A DNA stretch of 64,000 nucleotides from Flavobacterium sp. (GTDB lineage Bacteria > Bacteroidota > Bacteroidia > Flavobacteriales > Flavobacteriaceae): contig JALRGT010000001.1 in assembly GCA_023259675.1 (NCBI GenBank), forward strand, positions 124,001 through 188,000. Direction: 5' to 3'. Positions 56,000 through 64,000 of the stretch are shown here, one piece after another (the stretch's first letter is position 1; every line of letters starts with the position of its first letter). The position numbers and the translations under genes are program-made. The notes under the pieces were generated by a model that saw only the letters and a list, made by a program, of their open reading frames with translations, had not been told where the DNA came from and did not search any database.

Positions 56000-56157
56000 T
56001 ATTTTTTCTGAATAATTCTTGGTGCAGTTTTTAAGGCATAAGAAATCTCTACCAAAGCCATAAATCTTTCAATTCTTTCAAAGTATAACTTTTGTATATC
56101 AGAAGTTCTATTTTCTTTTTGTATCAATCTGTTTTCTTTTTTTTGTAAAGATTTCAT
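55999..56157 (-). CDS. 52-residue partner gene of the nucleotidyltransferase
   Basis: The frame reads MKSLQKKENRLIQKENRTSD, then IQKLYFERIERFMALVEISY and ALKTAPRIIQKK before TAA. It is strongly basic and predicted helical, with an amphipathic stretch (IQKLYFERIERFMALVEI). The stop shares a base with the next start. A -7 promoter element lies only three bases upstream of the ATG, so the message may be nearly leaderless, or the internal ATG at codon 33 may be used. Function unknown; a toxin-antitoxin-like link is inference. Confidence 0.65.
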   Translation of the reverse strand: MKSLQKKENRLIQKENRTSDIQKLYFERIERFMALVEISYALKTAPRIIQKK

Positions 56158-56160
56158 ATT

Positions 56161-56168
56161 CAAATATA
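56161..56168 (-). promoter_or_regulatory. -7 promoter element (TATATTTG) of the two-gene unit
   Basis: An exact TAnnTTTG match on the minus strand, ending three bases before the ATG of the 52-residue gene. Confidence 0.5.
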
Positions 56169-56191
56169 CAATTTTAGAAAGTCATTATTCT

Positions 56192-58618
56192 TTACTCTTG
56201 CTTCTTTTTTCTTTTCTCAAAGTAAATCCCACCAACCAAAAGCAACAACATTGCTATGGAACTGATCAAAGTAATGGTACTTCCCGTTTTTATGACTTGA
56301 GGTTCAAATTTAAACTCAATGACATGTTTCCCTTCGGGAACTAACATACCTCTTAAAACATAATCTACCGGAAAATGACTGGTTAATTGCCCGTCTACAT
56401 AAGCATTCCAGCCTTTTTCATAATAAATCTCGGAGAAAACGGCCAAACCTTCATTTTTGGTATTCGCTGTATATTTCAAATAATTCGGCTTATACACATT
56501 CAGTTGAATGGTACCCGTCGTATCTAAATTTCTCTTTAAACGAGCATTCTTAAACTTAGAATGATACAAATTAATATTAAAAATAGCTGCTTTTTTTGTA
56601 TCAACCCTATCCAATGATTTCATTTCATCATTGGCCTTATTCACTAACTTAACATCGTGAACAAACCAGGCATTTCCATTCGCATCCGGATTTATTGTTG
56701 GGAATTCTTTCCCTTCCTTATCGGTTTGGATAATATATTTTACATTCAACATATTCAAAATTTCCAGATTGTTTTTGGCAATTTGGTAATCAAATAATTG
56801 TTGTACTCTTCTTGGTTTCGCCGCATGGTACCCACCAATTGATTTGTGAAAATAGGAAGTTCTTGCACTTGAAAAATTCCCTTGCACTTCAAAAACTCGA
56901 TAATGAGACGTATCTTTTAATATTTCTGCATCTGCTGGAGTTTCATGAAAAGGCACTTCAACCTCTCTTCCACTCACAAAATCCTTTCCTGAAACATATT
57001 TTTTATCCACAAAAAACAAATCAGAAACCATGAATAAACCAACAAGAATAATAGCCGTATTTTGAGCAATCTTATTTTTTATAAACAACCATAAAACACC
57101 AGCCACAAGTAGTATAAAAAAACCGGAGCGCAACAAATCGGCACTATACAAACTCTTTCTGTCTGCTTTAAGAGCATCCACAAAACTAGGTCCATAATTC
57201 TCCATAAAGTAACTGTCGCTACCTCCTGAAAAGTTGAACATGCTTTTACATAAAAACAGGATTATGATTACTCCTATCCCGAAAACACTCGCTTCCAATA
57301 ATCCTTTTCGTTGTTGTTGTTTCTCCAATTTAAAAAAGGACTGCATTCCCATAATGGCTAAAACCGGGAAACACAATTCTAAGATAACTTGGATAGAAGA
57401 AACCGCCCTGAACTTATTGTACATGGGAACATAATCAATAAAAAAGTCTGTTACGGATGGGAAATTTTTACCCCAAGAAAGAATAAGAGCCACAATGGCT
57501 CCAGAGAGAAAAACATATTTTATTTTGCGTTCATCAATAAACAAAGCCAAAACAGCCAAAAAGAAAACCACAGCGCCAATATAAGCCGGTGCCGCTACAA
57601 TAGGTTGGTCTCCCCAATACGTCGGCATCCCCATCACAAAGTCTGTTGCTTGTCCTTCGGGAACACCTTGACTAATCATGAATTGATACATTTCGCTATC
57701 TTTCCCTAAAGCCTCATTATTTGACCCACCAAAAAGCCTTGGAGCAATCAAATTGAAACTTTCTGCCAAACCATAGCTGTATTCCGTAATATAATCACGG
57801 GTCATCGCATTGGTATTGGTCGTTTTGGAACCATCCGGTTTAAAAGTCAATTCACTTTTACCTCTGGTGCTAAAATCTGCATATTCAGCAGTAGCCATCA
57901 AATTGGTAGCATTGGCACCAATCGCCAAAATCCCCGCTATTGACAGAACTCCAAAAGCCTTAAAAAGAGTACCTATAGCTCCTTTTTTTATATCCAAAAA
58001 AATAAAATAACCCGAAAGTATTAATAAGAAAATCAACAAATAATACGTCATTTGGAAGTGGTTCGCATTAATTTCTAATGCGGTTGCAAATAGGGTTAAC
58101 AAACCTCCGACGATATATTTCTTCCTAAAAACCAATATAAACCCAGCAATAACCATTGGCATGTACGCAATAGCATGTGCCTTGGCATTGTGTCCAACTC
58201 CTAAAATTATGATTAAATAAGTGGAAAAACCAAAAGCCAAAGCGCCAAAAAAGGCTTTCAATGGATCAATTTTCAAAACCAAAAGCAAACCATAAAAACC
58301 TAAGAAATATAAAAACAAATAATCGGCTGGTCGTGGTAAAAAACGTAAGGCATCATCTATCGCACCAATATAATCATGTGGATATTTCGCCCCCAATTGA
58401 TACGTAGGCATTCCTCCAAACGCAGAGTTGGTCCAATAAGGTTCAATATGATCAGAAGCTCTAAAGTCATTTTGCTCTTTGGCCATTCCGGTATATTGAG
58501 CAATATCCGATTGGAAAATTTGTTTGCCTTGTAGGACTGGATAAAAATAAATCAAGGAAACAAGTACAAAGCTAATAATCGCAAGAGCGTGTGGATAAAA
58601 CCTATTTATTATTTTCAA
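56192..58618 (-). CDS. YfhO-family membrane protein
   Basis: The 808-residue protein has about 12-13 membrane helices over the first 540 residues and the last 30, with a large extracytoplasmic region between (about 545-770). Segments such as NSAFGGMPTYQLGAKYPHDY and LLVLKIDPLKAFFGALAFGFSTYLI, and the C-terminal EIYYEKGWNAYVDG fit the YfhO family, GT-C-like proteins linked in Bacillus to glycosylation of lipoteichoic acid. The actual substrate here is unknown. The DUF4834-like gene lies 54 bases upstream on the same strand. Confidence 0.85.
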   Translation of the reverse strand: MKIINRFYPHALAIISFVLVSLIYFYPVLQGKQIFQSDIAQYTGMAKEQNDFRASDHIEPYWTNSAFGGMPTYQLGAKYPHDYIGAIDDALRFLPRPADYLFLYFLGFYGLLLVLKIDPLKAFFGALAFGFSTYLIIILGVGHNAKAHAIAYMPMVIAGFILVFRKKYIVGGLLTLFATALEINANHFQMTYYLLIFLLILSGYFIFLDIKKGAIGTLFKAFGVLSIAGILAIGANATNLMATAEYADFSTRGKSELTFKPDGSKTTNTNAMTRDYITEYSYGLAESFNLIAPRLFGGSNNEALGKDSEMYQFMISQGVPEGQATDFVMGMPTYWGDQPIVAAPAYIGAVVFFLAVLALFIDERKIKYVFLSGAIVALILSWGKNFPSVTDFFIDYVPMYNKFRAVSSIQVILELCFPVLAIMGMQSFFKLEKQQQRKGLLEASVFGIGVIIILFLCKSMFNFSGGSDSYFMENYGPSFVDALKADRKSLYSADLLRSGFFILLVAGVLWLFIKNKIAQNTAIILVGLFMVSDLFFVDKKYVSGKDFVSGREVEVPFHETPADAEILKDTSHYRVFEVQGNFSSARTSYFHKSIGGYHAAKPRRVQQLFDYQIAKNNLEILNMLNVKYIIQTDKEGKEFPTINPDANGNAWFVHDVKLVNKANDEMKSLDRVDTKKAAIFNINLYHSKFKNARLKRNLDTTGTIQLNVYKPNYLKYTANTKNEGLAVFSEIYYEKGWNAYVDGQLTSHFPVDYVLRGMLVPEGKHVIEFKFEPQVIKTGSTITLISSIAMLLLLVGGIYFEKRKKKQE

Positions 58619-58672
58619 TTTTCGAAAGTTTATGTTTTTAATTTGGCTACGAAGTTATGAATTCTATAAGAA

Positions 58673-58960
58673 TTAATCTATTTCTTCATAATCAACATAA
58701 TCTCCTACTTTTTTGGTTTCACGAGGATTTTTAGAATTTGAATTATCATATATTATTTCGTCATTGGACTGTGAAGTATTCCAATTGCCGTTTTGATAAT
58801 TTTGTTGCTGTTGTTGGAAATTCTGCCCTGCTTTTTCTACTACTTTTTTTAGTAAAAGCGGTAAAAACAGTTTAGCCAAAAATTTGAAAATATAGTAAAA
58901 AGCCATTATATAGAATAATGTTTTTATAAAACCTGAAAAAGAAGCCGTTTGCATAATCAT
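58673..58960 (-). CDS. DUF4834-like small membrane protein
   Basis: The 95-residue protein has an N-terminal membrane helix (about 10-37), a Gln/Asn-rich middle (QNFQQQQQNYQNGNWN) and an acidic end (GDYVDYEEID). This layout matches DUF4834 of Bacteroidetes, with no known function. It precedes the YfhO-family gene and probably shares its transcript. Confidence 0.75.
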   Translation of the reverse strand: MIMQTASFSGFIKTLFYIMAFYYIFKFLAKLFLPLLLKKVVEKAGQNFQQQQQNYQNGNWNTSQSNDEIIYDNSNSKNPRETKKVGDYVDYEEID

Positions 58961-58988
58961 TAAATTTTAAACAAAATTAATAAATCCA

Positions 58989-59004
58989 TCCCGAAACTTC
59001 GGGA
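58989..59004. repeat. Short palindrome TCCCGAA-AC-TTCGGGA
   Basis: A perfect 7-base-pair stem with a 2-base gap lies in the divergent gap between two genes. I recall the same palindrome as frequent in Flavobacterium intergenic DNA; no T tract follows. Confidence 0.55.
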
Positions 59005-59045
59005 CAAAATTAAAATATCATTCTTAAATAAATGATAAAATATAG

Positions 59046-59053
59046 TACATTTG
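59046..59053 (+). promoter_or_regulatory. -7 promoter element (TACATTTG)
   Basis: An exact TAnnTTTG match 34 bases before the ATG at 59088. Confidence 0.45.
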
Positions 59054-59087
59054 AAAAGCGTTATTAGTTTTAAATCAAAAAATAATC

Positions 59088-60023
59088 ATGTCAAAACTCA
59101 AATCTACACTCTTCTTAGCCTTAATTTTAACAACCAGTTCTCAATACGGACAACACACGGATCAAATTAATTCGAATAGACCCGGTGAGACTATGTCAGC
59201 CTATAGCGTAGGAAAATCGGTAATCCAAATAGAGACCGGTTTCTATAGTATCCATGAGAACCATCGATTATTAGGTTATGATGCCAATGGCTATGGCTTA
59301 GATGCCGCTTTGAGATGGGGTATGTTTAAGGAAAAACTAGAAGTGATTGCTGACATACAATACCAAAATGCCGATTACACCACCATTTATAGTGACGTCA
59401 ATAAATCTGCCTTTAAACAAACTATTCTTGGAGCCAAGTATCTAATCTTCGACCCATTCAAAAATTACGAAAAAAAAATAAATGTGTACAGCTGGAACGC
59501 CAACCACAAATTCAATTGGCACCAATTAATTCCGGCCGTTTCCCTATTTGCAGGAGCCAATTTTACGATGGCTGACAATCCTTATTCTTTTTCTCCTTAT
59601 GCTGATATTTCTCCAAAGGTGATGTTGATAACTCAAAATCATTTAGGGGACGGATCTTGGGTTTTTGTAACCAACATCATAGCTGATTATATTTCTACCG
59701 ATTTTCCAAGCTACGGTTATGTAGTAACCTTAACCAAAGGAATCAACAATAAATGGTCTGGATTTGTAGAAAATCAAGGATATAAAAGTGATTTTTACAG
59801 CGATGCAATTATCCGTGGTGGTGCAGCTTACCTTATCAATAATAACATGCAAATAGATGCTTCAGTAAGCACAAGTCTAAAAGATACGCCTTCTATATTT
59901 TATGGTGGAATTGGGTTTTCATGGCGGTATGACGATAAATACCAAGAAGTACGAATGGATGCCGACGAAGCAAAATCATCTAAAAAAGCAATACGCAGAG
60001 CCAAGAAAACAAAAAGAGGATAA
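59088..60023 (+). CDS. Predicted outer-membrane transporter-like protein
   Basis: The 311-residue protein has a signal peptide (cleavage after SQYGQ) and a repeated beta-strand pattern with many Tyr/Trp residues (QIETGFYSIHENHR, YGLDAALRWGMFKEKLEVIADIQY, GGIGFSWRYDD). It resembles the phenol-degradation meta-pathway/transporter family of small outer-membrane barrels that begin SNRPGETMS. A basic tail (KKAIRRAKKTKRG) follows the last strand. Substrate is unknown. Confidence 0.75.
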   Translation: MSKLKSTLFLALILTTSSQYGQHTDQINSNRPGETMSAYSVGKSVIQIETGFYSIHENHRLLGYDANGYGLDAALRWGMFKEKLEVIADIQYQNADYTTIYSDVNKSAFKQTILGAKYLIFDPFKNYEKKINVYSWNANHKFNWHQLIPAVSLFAGANFTMADNPYSFSPYADISPKVMLITQNHLGDGSWVFVTNIIADYISTDFPSYGYVVTLTKGINNKWSGFVENQGYKSDFYSDAIIRGGAAYLINNNMQIDASVSTSLKDTPSIFYGGIGFSWRYDDKYQEVRMDADEAKSSKKAIRRAKKTKRG

Positions 60024-60107
60024 TTTTTACAAAAAACATTAAATAAATTTGCAAGAGTTTTACCTTAAGAATATATTTACATTTTTAAACAAAACTTTTT
60101 AACACAA

Positions 60108-61802
60108 ATGAAACAACACTCACTCCTTCGGTACACAGTACACAGTACACAGTACTCTCTTTTAATTATTTACTCATTATTAATTAGCTTATTTCTGAAT
60201 TCTTGTCAGCGAGAAGAAACGGAATATAATATTAAAACTACAACCCCTGTCAATCAAATATATTATTCAAATAATAGATTTGTTTTTAAAACAAAAGAAG
60301 AATTTGTTAAAAAATATAAAGAATCTGTTAATTTATCAGATGAACTATTATTTAAAAACTTAAAGCAATATTACGATCAAGGTTTTTTATCTTTACGACC
60401 AATAATTTCGGAAGAAAATGAAAAATATATTTTTGATCATTATAAAGAGTTATTGAGTAATAAATCAAATCTTGATGATCAATTTTTGAAAAGAACTTCT
60501 GAGGACATTGAAGATTTAGATTATTTTGATCAAATCGAAGACGTAATTGGAGATGATACTTTTTCTCTTTTTCTCAATTCAAATGGAGAAATTCAAATAG
60601 GAGAAGATATTTACAAGTATACAGATGTAGGTTTATTTATTTGTAACATTGAAAATTATGAAGAATTAAATAACTATATATTATCAAAAAATATTTCTCA
60701 AAATTTGACGGAAGCAACTTCACCAGAAGCAAAAAATGAAATCTTAAATGAATTTCCTCAAAGTGGTCTTACTATGGTGAATAATGAAATTTCTTACTAT
60801 AGAATAACAACAGAAGAATCCGAAATTAATGACGCTTCCCTACCCAATACAAGTATAAACCAAAAATTTAACATCACTTCAAAATCAACCACTACGGATC
60901 CAAGTTACTTGGCTTTTTTATCTAATTTACAGGAATGTGAAGAAGAATCAGGACTTTTCGGAAATCTTTTTGGTGATAATAATGTTTGTATCGACAGATA
61001 TGAAACTAGAAGACGTGTTAAAACAAAAGCTTTTAATTATGATTATCTTCTTGTTTATCATTTGGGAGTGAAATGTGTTCATCAATATCGTGGATGGACA
61101 GGTTTATGGCGAGTAGAAGCAACTGATGAAATAAGATTAATAGTAGAGGCTGCTCAATTTGAATATGATGCCGATAAATTATTAAACCAAACACTTTCTT
61201 TCAATCAATTACAAGAAAAATTGTACTATATTAATGATACTAAAATTCTTTATCAACCTAATTCAATAACTTTAAATGGATTCACATATACAAATTTAAA
61301 TCAATCAAATTTAGCCCCAATTTTCCAAAATACAGGAAAAGGACTTACTTTTGAGTTTTTTGAAACAGGTTCTAATGAGTTAAATAATTTAATTCAAAAT
61401 GGTATAAATAGCAGTTTAAATGCTAAAAAAGTAAACGAATATTTTTACAATGGATTGTATCAATACATCACTTCACAACTTAAAGTAGCATTAAATAATT
61501 CAAACTTCACTCCACCGGAAAACCGCACTTTTGTTTCCAAATTTCCTAAATCCGGCAAAGTCATAATTCAAAAATCAGTTCATAATTCAGGGAATAATAT
61601 TGGCGTTAGAGAAAACACTTTTGATTTTGGAGGTGAAATTAAATTATCTGGTGCTGACGATGGTTCAGGTGCATGGAATATTTCTCAAGTGGGTCCAGGA
61701 AACCAACTCACACGCCCTAAAGATTTAAGATTTAAATTAATTGGTGCAGCAAGACATGGCAATGGATGGCATGGCAGTAAATTTCAAGACGGCATAGAAT
61801 AA
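60108..61802 (+). CDS. Large lipoprotein of unknown function
   Basis: The 564-residue lipoprotein has its lipobox at LFLNSC (Cys33). The n-region before the hydrophobic core is unusually long because heptamer repeats encode RYTVHSTQYS. The mature part is Asn/Ser/Glu-rich with few hydrophobic stretches; notable segments are YRGWTGLWRVEATDEIRLIVE in the middle and AARHGNGWHGSKFQDGIE at the end. I recognise no domain. It is the first of three adjacent secreted-protein genes; the next starts 10 bases after it. A role at the cell surface is inferred only from the signal. Confidence 0.7.
   Translation: MKQHSLLRYTVHSTQYSLLIIYSLLISLFLNSCQREETEYNIKTTTPVNQIYYSNNRFVFKTKEEFVKKYKESVNLSDELLFKNLKQYYDQGFLSLRPIISEENEKYIFDHYKELLSNKSNLDDQFLKRTSEDIEDLDYFDQIEDVIGDDTFSLFLNSNGEIQIGEDIYKYTDVGLFICNIENYEELNNYILSKNISQNLTEATSPEAKNEILNEFPQSGLTMVNNEISYYRITTEESEINDASLPNTSINQKFNITSKSTTTDPSYLAFLSNLQECEEESGLFGNLFGDNNVCIDRYETRRRVKTKAFNYDYLLVYHLGVKCVHQYRGWTGLWRVEATDEIRLIVEAAQFEYDADKLLNQTLSFNQLQEKLYYINDTKILYQPNSITLNGFTYTNLNQSNLAPIFQNTGKGLTFEFFETGSNELNNLIQNGINSSLNAKKVNEYFYNGLYQYITSQLKVALNNSNFTPPENRTFVSKFPKSGKVIIQKSVHNSGNNIGVRENTFDFGGEIKLSGADDGSGAWNISQVGPGNQLTRPKDLRFKLIGAARHGNGWHGSKFQDGIE
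60131..60158 (+). repeat. Heptanucleotide array inside a lipoprotein signal
   Basis: GTACACA three times followed by GTACTCT, all in frame with the lipoprotein gene. The repeat lengthens the n-region of the signal peptide. Confidence 0.85.
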
Positions 61803-61812
61803 CTTGTACGAT

Positions 61813-62370
61813 ATGAACATCAAAATATTTATTTTATTTATTTTGTCTTTTTACGTAGTAAAAGCTCAAAAAAACACTGAATCTTCGATTCAATATTTGA
61901 ATATGAATTCAATTTCATTAACAAAAAACACAGAAAGTTATTTTAAGAAATTTAGTAAAGAAGAAGATCGCTCATCACAAGGTTCAAGTATAGACATTAA
62001 CACAATACATGGTGCCGTATTTTGGGATTTTATAGCACTCTCAACAGGAATAAGCGTGGACTATAATATCGATGAATCCTTTTTATCAACTCCAGTACTT
62101 GTCGACTTAAGAGTTTTTTCTAGTGACGACAGAAGTAATTCTTTATTTGCCTATTTGCAAACAGGAACAAATATTAAATGGTCTAGTTCTTTTGATGGCA
62201 ACGGAACTACATCAAAATTAGGTGTTGGCTTAATTTTTTCAGACGGAGACAGCGGAACTTATTACGTAGATGTTTTTAAAAAATCTAAAGACATAGAGTT
62301 ATCGAAACATAAAGAGAAAGGAAATTATTCAATAACGGCATTTGGTTTGTCTTTTGGTGTTATTTTTTAA
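61813..62370 (+). CDS. Secreted protein of unknown function, 185 residues
   Basis: A signal peptide (MNIKIFILFILSFYVVKAQ) precedes a beta-rich mature part (VFWDFIALSTGISVDYN, VLVDLRVFSSDDRSNSLFAYLQTGTNI, SITAFGLSFGVIF). The alternating pattern and terminal aromatic residue suggest a small outer-membrane barrel. I use the ATG at 61813; the TTG at 61804 would place three extra residues before the signal. It is the middle of three linked genes. Confidence 0.68.
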   Translation: MNIKIFILFILSFYVVKAQKNTESSIQYLNMNSISLTKNTESYFKKFSKEEDRSSQGSSIDINTIHGAVFWDFIALSTGISVDYNIDESFLSTPVLVDLRVFSSDDRSNSLFAYLQTGTNIKWSSSFDGNGTTSKLGVGLIFSDGDSGTYYVDVFKKSKDIELSKHKEKGNYSITAFGLSFGVIF

Positions 62371-62385
62371 AAAATTTAGTATAAA

Positions 62386-62940
62386 ATGAAAAAAAACAAT
62401 TATTTTTTTTTGGCATTACTTTTTTGCCAATTAGTGGGTGCACAAAACACAAGCGTAGAAAAATCAATTTACTCAATTGAGACAGGCATTTTAGGCGTTT
62501 GGGTAAATAATGAACATCGTTTATCCAATGAAATTAGCCTGAAAAGCGAATTTGGAATGATTGCTGGTTTTAGAGGATGCAGCGATTGTGAAACACAATA
62601 TGCATTAGCTCCAGAATTTACATTAGAACCTAGATGGTATTACAACATTGAGAAGAGAGAGACTAAAGGGAAAATAATTAAAAACAACAGTGCCAATTTT
62701 GCGACATTAAGTTTTAGATATTATCCAGATTGGTTTGTTATTTCAAATATTCCCAATACACATATCCAAAATCAAATTACAATTATTCCAAAATGGGGAA
62801 TAAAAAGAACTATTTTTAACAGTAATTTTAATTATGAATTAGGGATAGGCATTGGCAAAATATATTATATCGACTCAAGTCAATGGGATACAACGGCAGA
62901 TTTAACCATAAGAATCGGTTATACTTTTAAAAGAAAATAA
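62386..62940 (+). CDS. Secreted, probably outer-membrane protein, 184 residues
   Basis: A signal peptide (cleavage after LVGAQ) is followed by strand-like segments (SIETGILGVWVNNEHRLS, LRSEFGM-like LKSEFGMIAGF, FATLSFRYYPDWF, YELGIGIGKIYYI, LTIRIGYTFKRK). GFRGCSDCETQYA has two cysteines close together. It looks like a small beta-barrel protein. It ends the three-gene group, followed by a strong terminator. Confidence 0.68.
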   Translation: MKKNNYFFLALLFCQLVGAQNTSVEKSIYSIETGILGVWVNNEHRLSNEISLKSEFGMIAGFRGCSDCETQYALAPEFTLEPRWYYNIEKRETKGKIIKNNSANFATLSFRYYPDWFVISNIPNTHIQNQITIIPKWGIKRTIFNSNFNYELGIGIGKIYYIDSSQWDTTADLTIRIGYTFKRK

Positions 62941-62943
62941 CTT

Positions 62944-62972
62944 AAAAGCCCATTCATTTGGGCTTTTTTTTT
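62944..62972 (+). terminator. Terminator of the three-gene secreted-protein group
   Basis: AAAAGCCCA pairs with TGGGCTTTT around a short TTCATT loop and is followed by a long T run. Confidence 0.9.
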
Positions 62973-63015
62973 GTGACAAAGTTGCCTATATTCGTAGCTT
63001 AACATTTCAATACAA

Positions 63016-64000
63016 ATGATTACAATACAAGAAGCCAAAACAAAAAAAGAATTAACCGAATTTATCAAATTCCCTTTTAAACTTTACAAAGACAACAAAT
63101 ACTGGGTTCCGCCCATTATTGTCGATGAATTGGAAACTTTTGACAAAACCAAAAACCCGGCTTTCGAAAATGCCGAAGCCTATTTTTATTTGGCATACAA
63201 AAACAATGAGATAGTTGGTAGAATTACCGCTATCATCAATTGGAGCGAAGTAAAAGATCAACAAAAAAAGAAAGTCCGTTTTGGATGGTTTGATGTTATT
63301 GATGATGTCGAAGTAACCAAAGCCTTACTGGAAAAAGTATATGAATTAGGTCGTAAAAATAATTTAGAGCATGTAGAAGGTCCTATGGGATTCTCTAATT
63401 TGGACAAAGTTGGAATCCTAACCGAAGGTTTTAATGAAATTGGCACCATGATTACTTGGTATAACCTTCCCTATTATGCCAGTCATTTTGAACAATTGGG
63501 GTACCAAAAAGAGAAAGAATACATTGAGAGTAAATTCCCTTTTTCTAACGTAAAACCGGAACTTTTTGAAAAGGCAAACGAATTGGTAAAAAGAAGATAC
63601 CAATTGAGACCTCTTAATTTCAAAACGACCAAAGAAGTAATGCCACATGTAGACAAGATGTTCGATTTATTCAATGAGTCTTACGCTTCGCTTTCCTCGT
63701 TCGTCGCAATTTCTGATGTTCAGAAAGAATATTTCAAGAAAAAATACATCAGCTTTATCAATCCCGAGTTCATCAAATTCGTGGAAGATAAAGACCACAA
63801 CATCGTTGCCTTTAGTATCGTAATGCCGTCGTTTTCTGAAGCTTTACAAAAATCAAAAGGAAAATTATTCCCGTTTGGATTTCTTCATTTGTTGAAAGCC
63901 AAAAACAAAAGTAAGGATATGATTTTTTATTTAATTGGAGTGCATCCTGAATATCAAAACAAAGCGGTCACTGCCATCATCTTCAACGAATACTACCATA
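63016..64000 (+). CDS. GNAT-like N-acyltransferase family protein (partial)
   Basis: The frame begins MITIQEAKTKKELTEFIKFP at 63016 and is open to the window end (328 codons so far). An N-terminal GNAT-like half has AEAYFYLAYKNNEIVGRITA and EGPMGFSNLDKVGILTEGF; a second half has IGVHPEYQNKAVTAIIFNEYY, a typical acetyl-CoA-binding helix region. This resembles the YghO-like GNAT group of Bacteroidetes. The 5' start is supported by a terminator just upstream. Substrate unknown; the C-terminus is outside the window. Confidence 0.75.
   Translation, partial: MITIQEAKTKKELTEFIKFPFKLYKDNKYWVPPIIVDELETFDKTKNPAFENAEAYFYLAYKNNEIVGRITAIINWSEVKDQQKKKVRFGWFDVIDDVEVTKALLEKVYELGRKNNLEHVEGPMGFSNLDKVGILTEGFNEIGTMITWYNLPYYASHFEQLGYQKEKEYIESKFPFSNVKPELFEKANELVKRRYQLRPLNFKTTKEVMPHVDKMFDLFNESYASLSSFVAISDVQKEYFKKKYISFINPEFIKFVEDKDHNIVAFSIVMPSFSEALQKSKGKLFPFGFLHLLKAKNKSKDMIFYLIGVHPEYQNKAVTAIIFNEYYH

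Noticed and set aside
1..64000. tRNA, rRNA and insertion sequence genes
   Set aside because: No cloverleaf-like or GGTTCGAATCC-type segments, rRNA motifs, transposase frames or terminal inverted repeats were recognised on reading.

Overview
The window is AT-rich chromosomal DNA from a member of the Bacteroidota, most likely a Flavobacterium or close relative. This rests on SusC/SusD pairs, many SPII lipoproteins, TAnnTTTG-type -7 promoter elements, flavobacterial protein families, and two copies of a structured RNA that resembles the Flavo-1 motif. I saw no tRNA, rRNA, CRISPR array or insertion sequence. Both ends are cut: the 3' end of serC on the left and a GNAT-like gene on the right.

Region 1 (1-4.9 kb) is mostly housekeeping: serC end, structured RNA, serA, a small lipoprotein, small membrane proteins, msrA, lolD and a TIGR02757-family gene. 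Region 2 (5.0-9.7 kb) is a compact exopolysaccharide-like system: a membrane-anchored HEAT-repeat protein, a processive GT2 synthase, a TPR plus beta-barrel outer-membrane protein (YaiO-like) and a stand-alone receiver protein. Region 3 (9.8-26.1 kb) holds a DEFD-box helicase, a lactonase/Crp-Fnr/peroxiredoxin set, a BatA-like protein, a dihydroorotase paralogue that has lost metal ligands, an esterase, a PhnP-like hydrolase, a LytS/LytTR two-component pair, bcp, an endonuclease III without an iron-sulfur cluster, a 47-residue unlisted gene and an ECF sigma factor.

Region 4 (26.4-49.2 kb) is a polysaccharide utilisation locus, probably for beta-1,3-glucan of the laminarin type. One unit runs susC, susD, two glycan-binding lipoproteins and GH16, with GH3 beyond a gap. 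A second unit runs an unusual clan GH-A-like glycosidase joined to a putative outer-membrane barrel, a binding lipoprotein, a second GH16 and a multi-module binding lipoprotein. A SusR-like membrane regulator (propeller, Y_Y_Y, LuxR helix-turn-helix) lies upstream of the second unit. Exactly the same 24-base element precedes both units, and its 10-base core also lies in front of the regulator gene.

Region 5 (49.4-64 kb) has uvrA, a flippase and glycosyltransferase pair, a nucleotidyltransferase with an overlapping 52-residue partner, a YfhO-family membrane protein, a DUF4834-like protein, a predicted outer-membrane protein, and three consecutive secreted proteins of unknown function. Short heptanucleotide tandem arrays sit at gene edges in five places; one fills an entire convergent intergenic gap.
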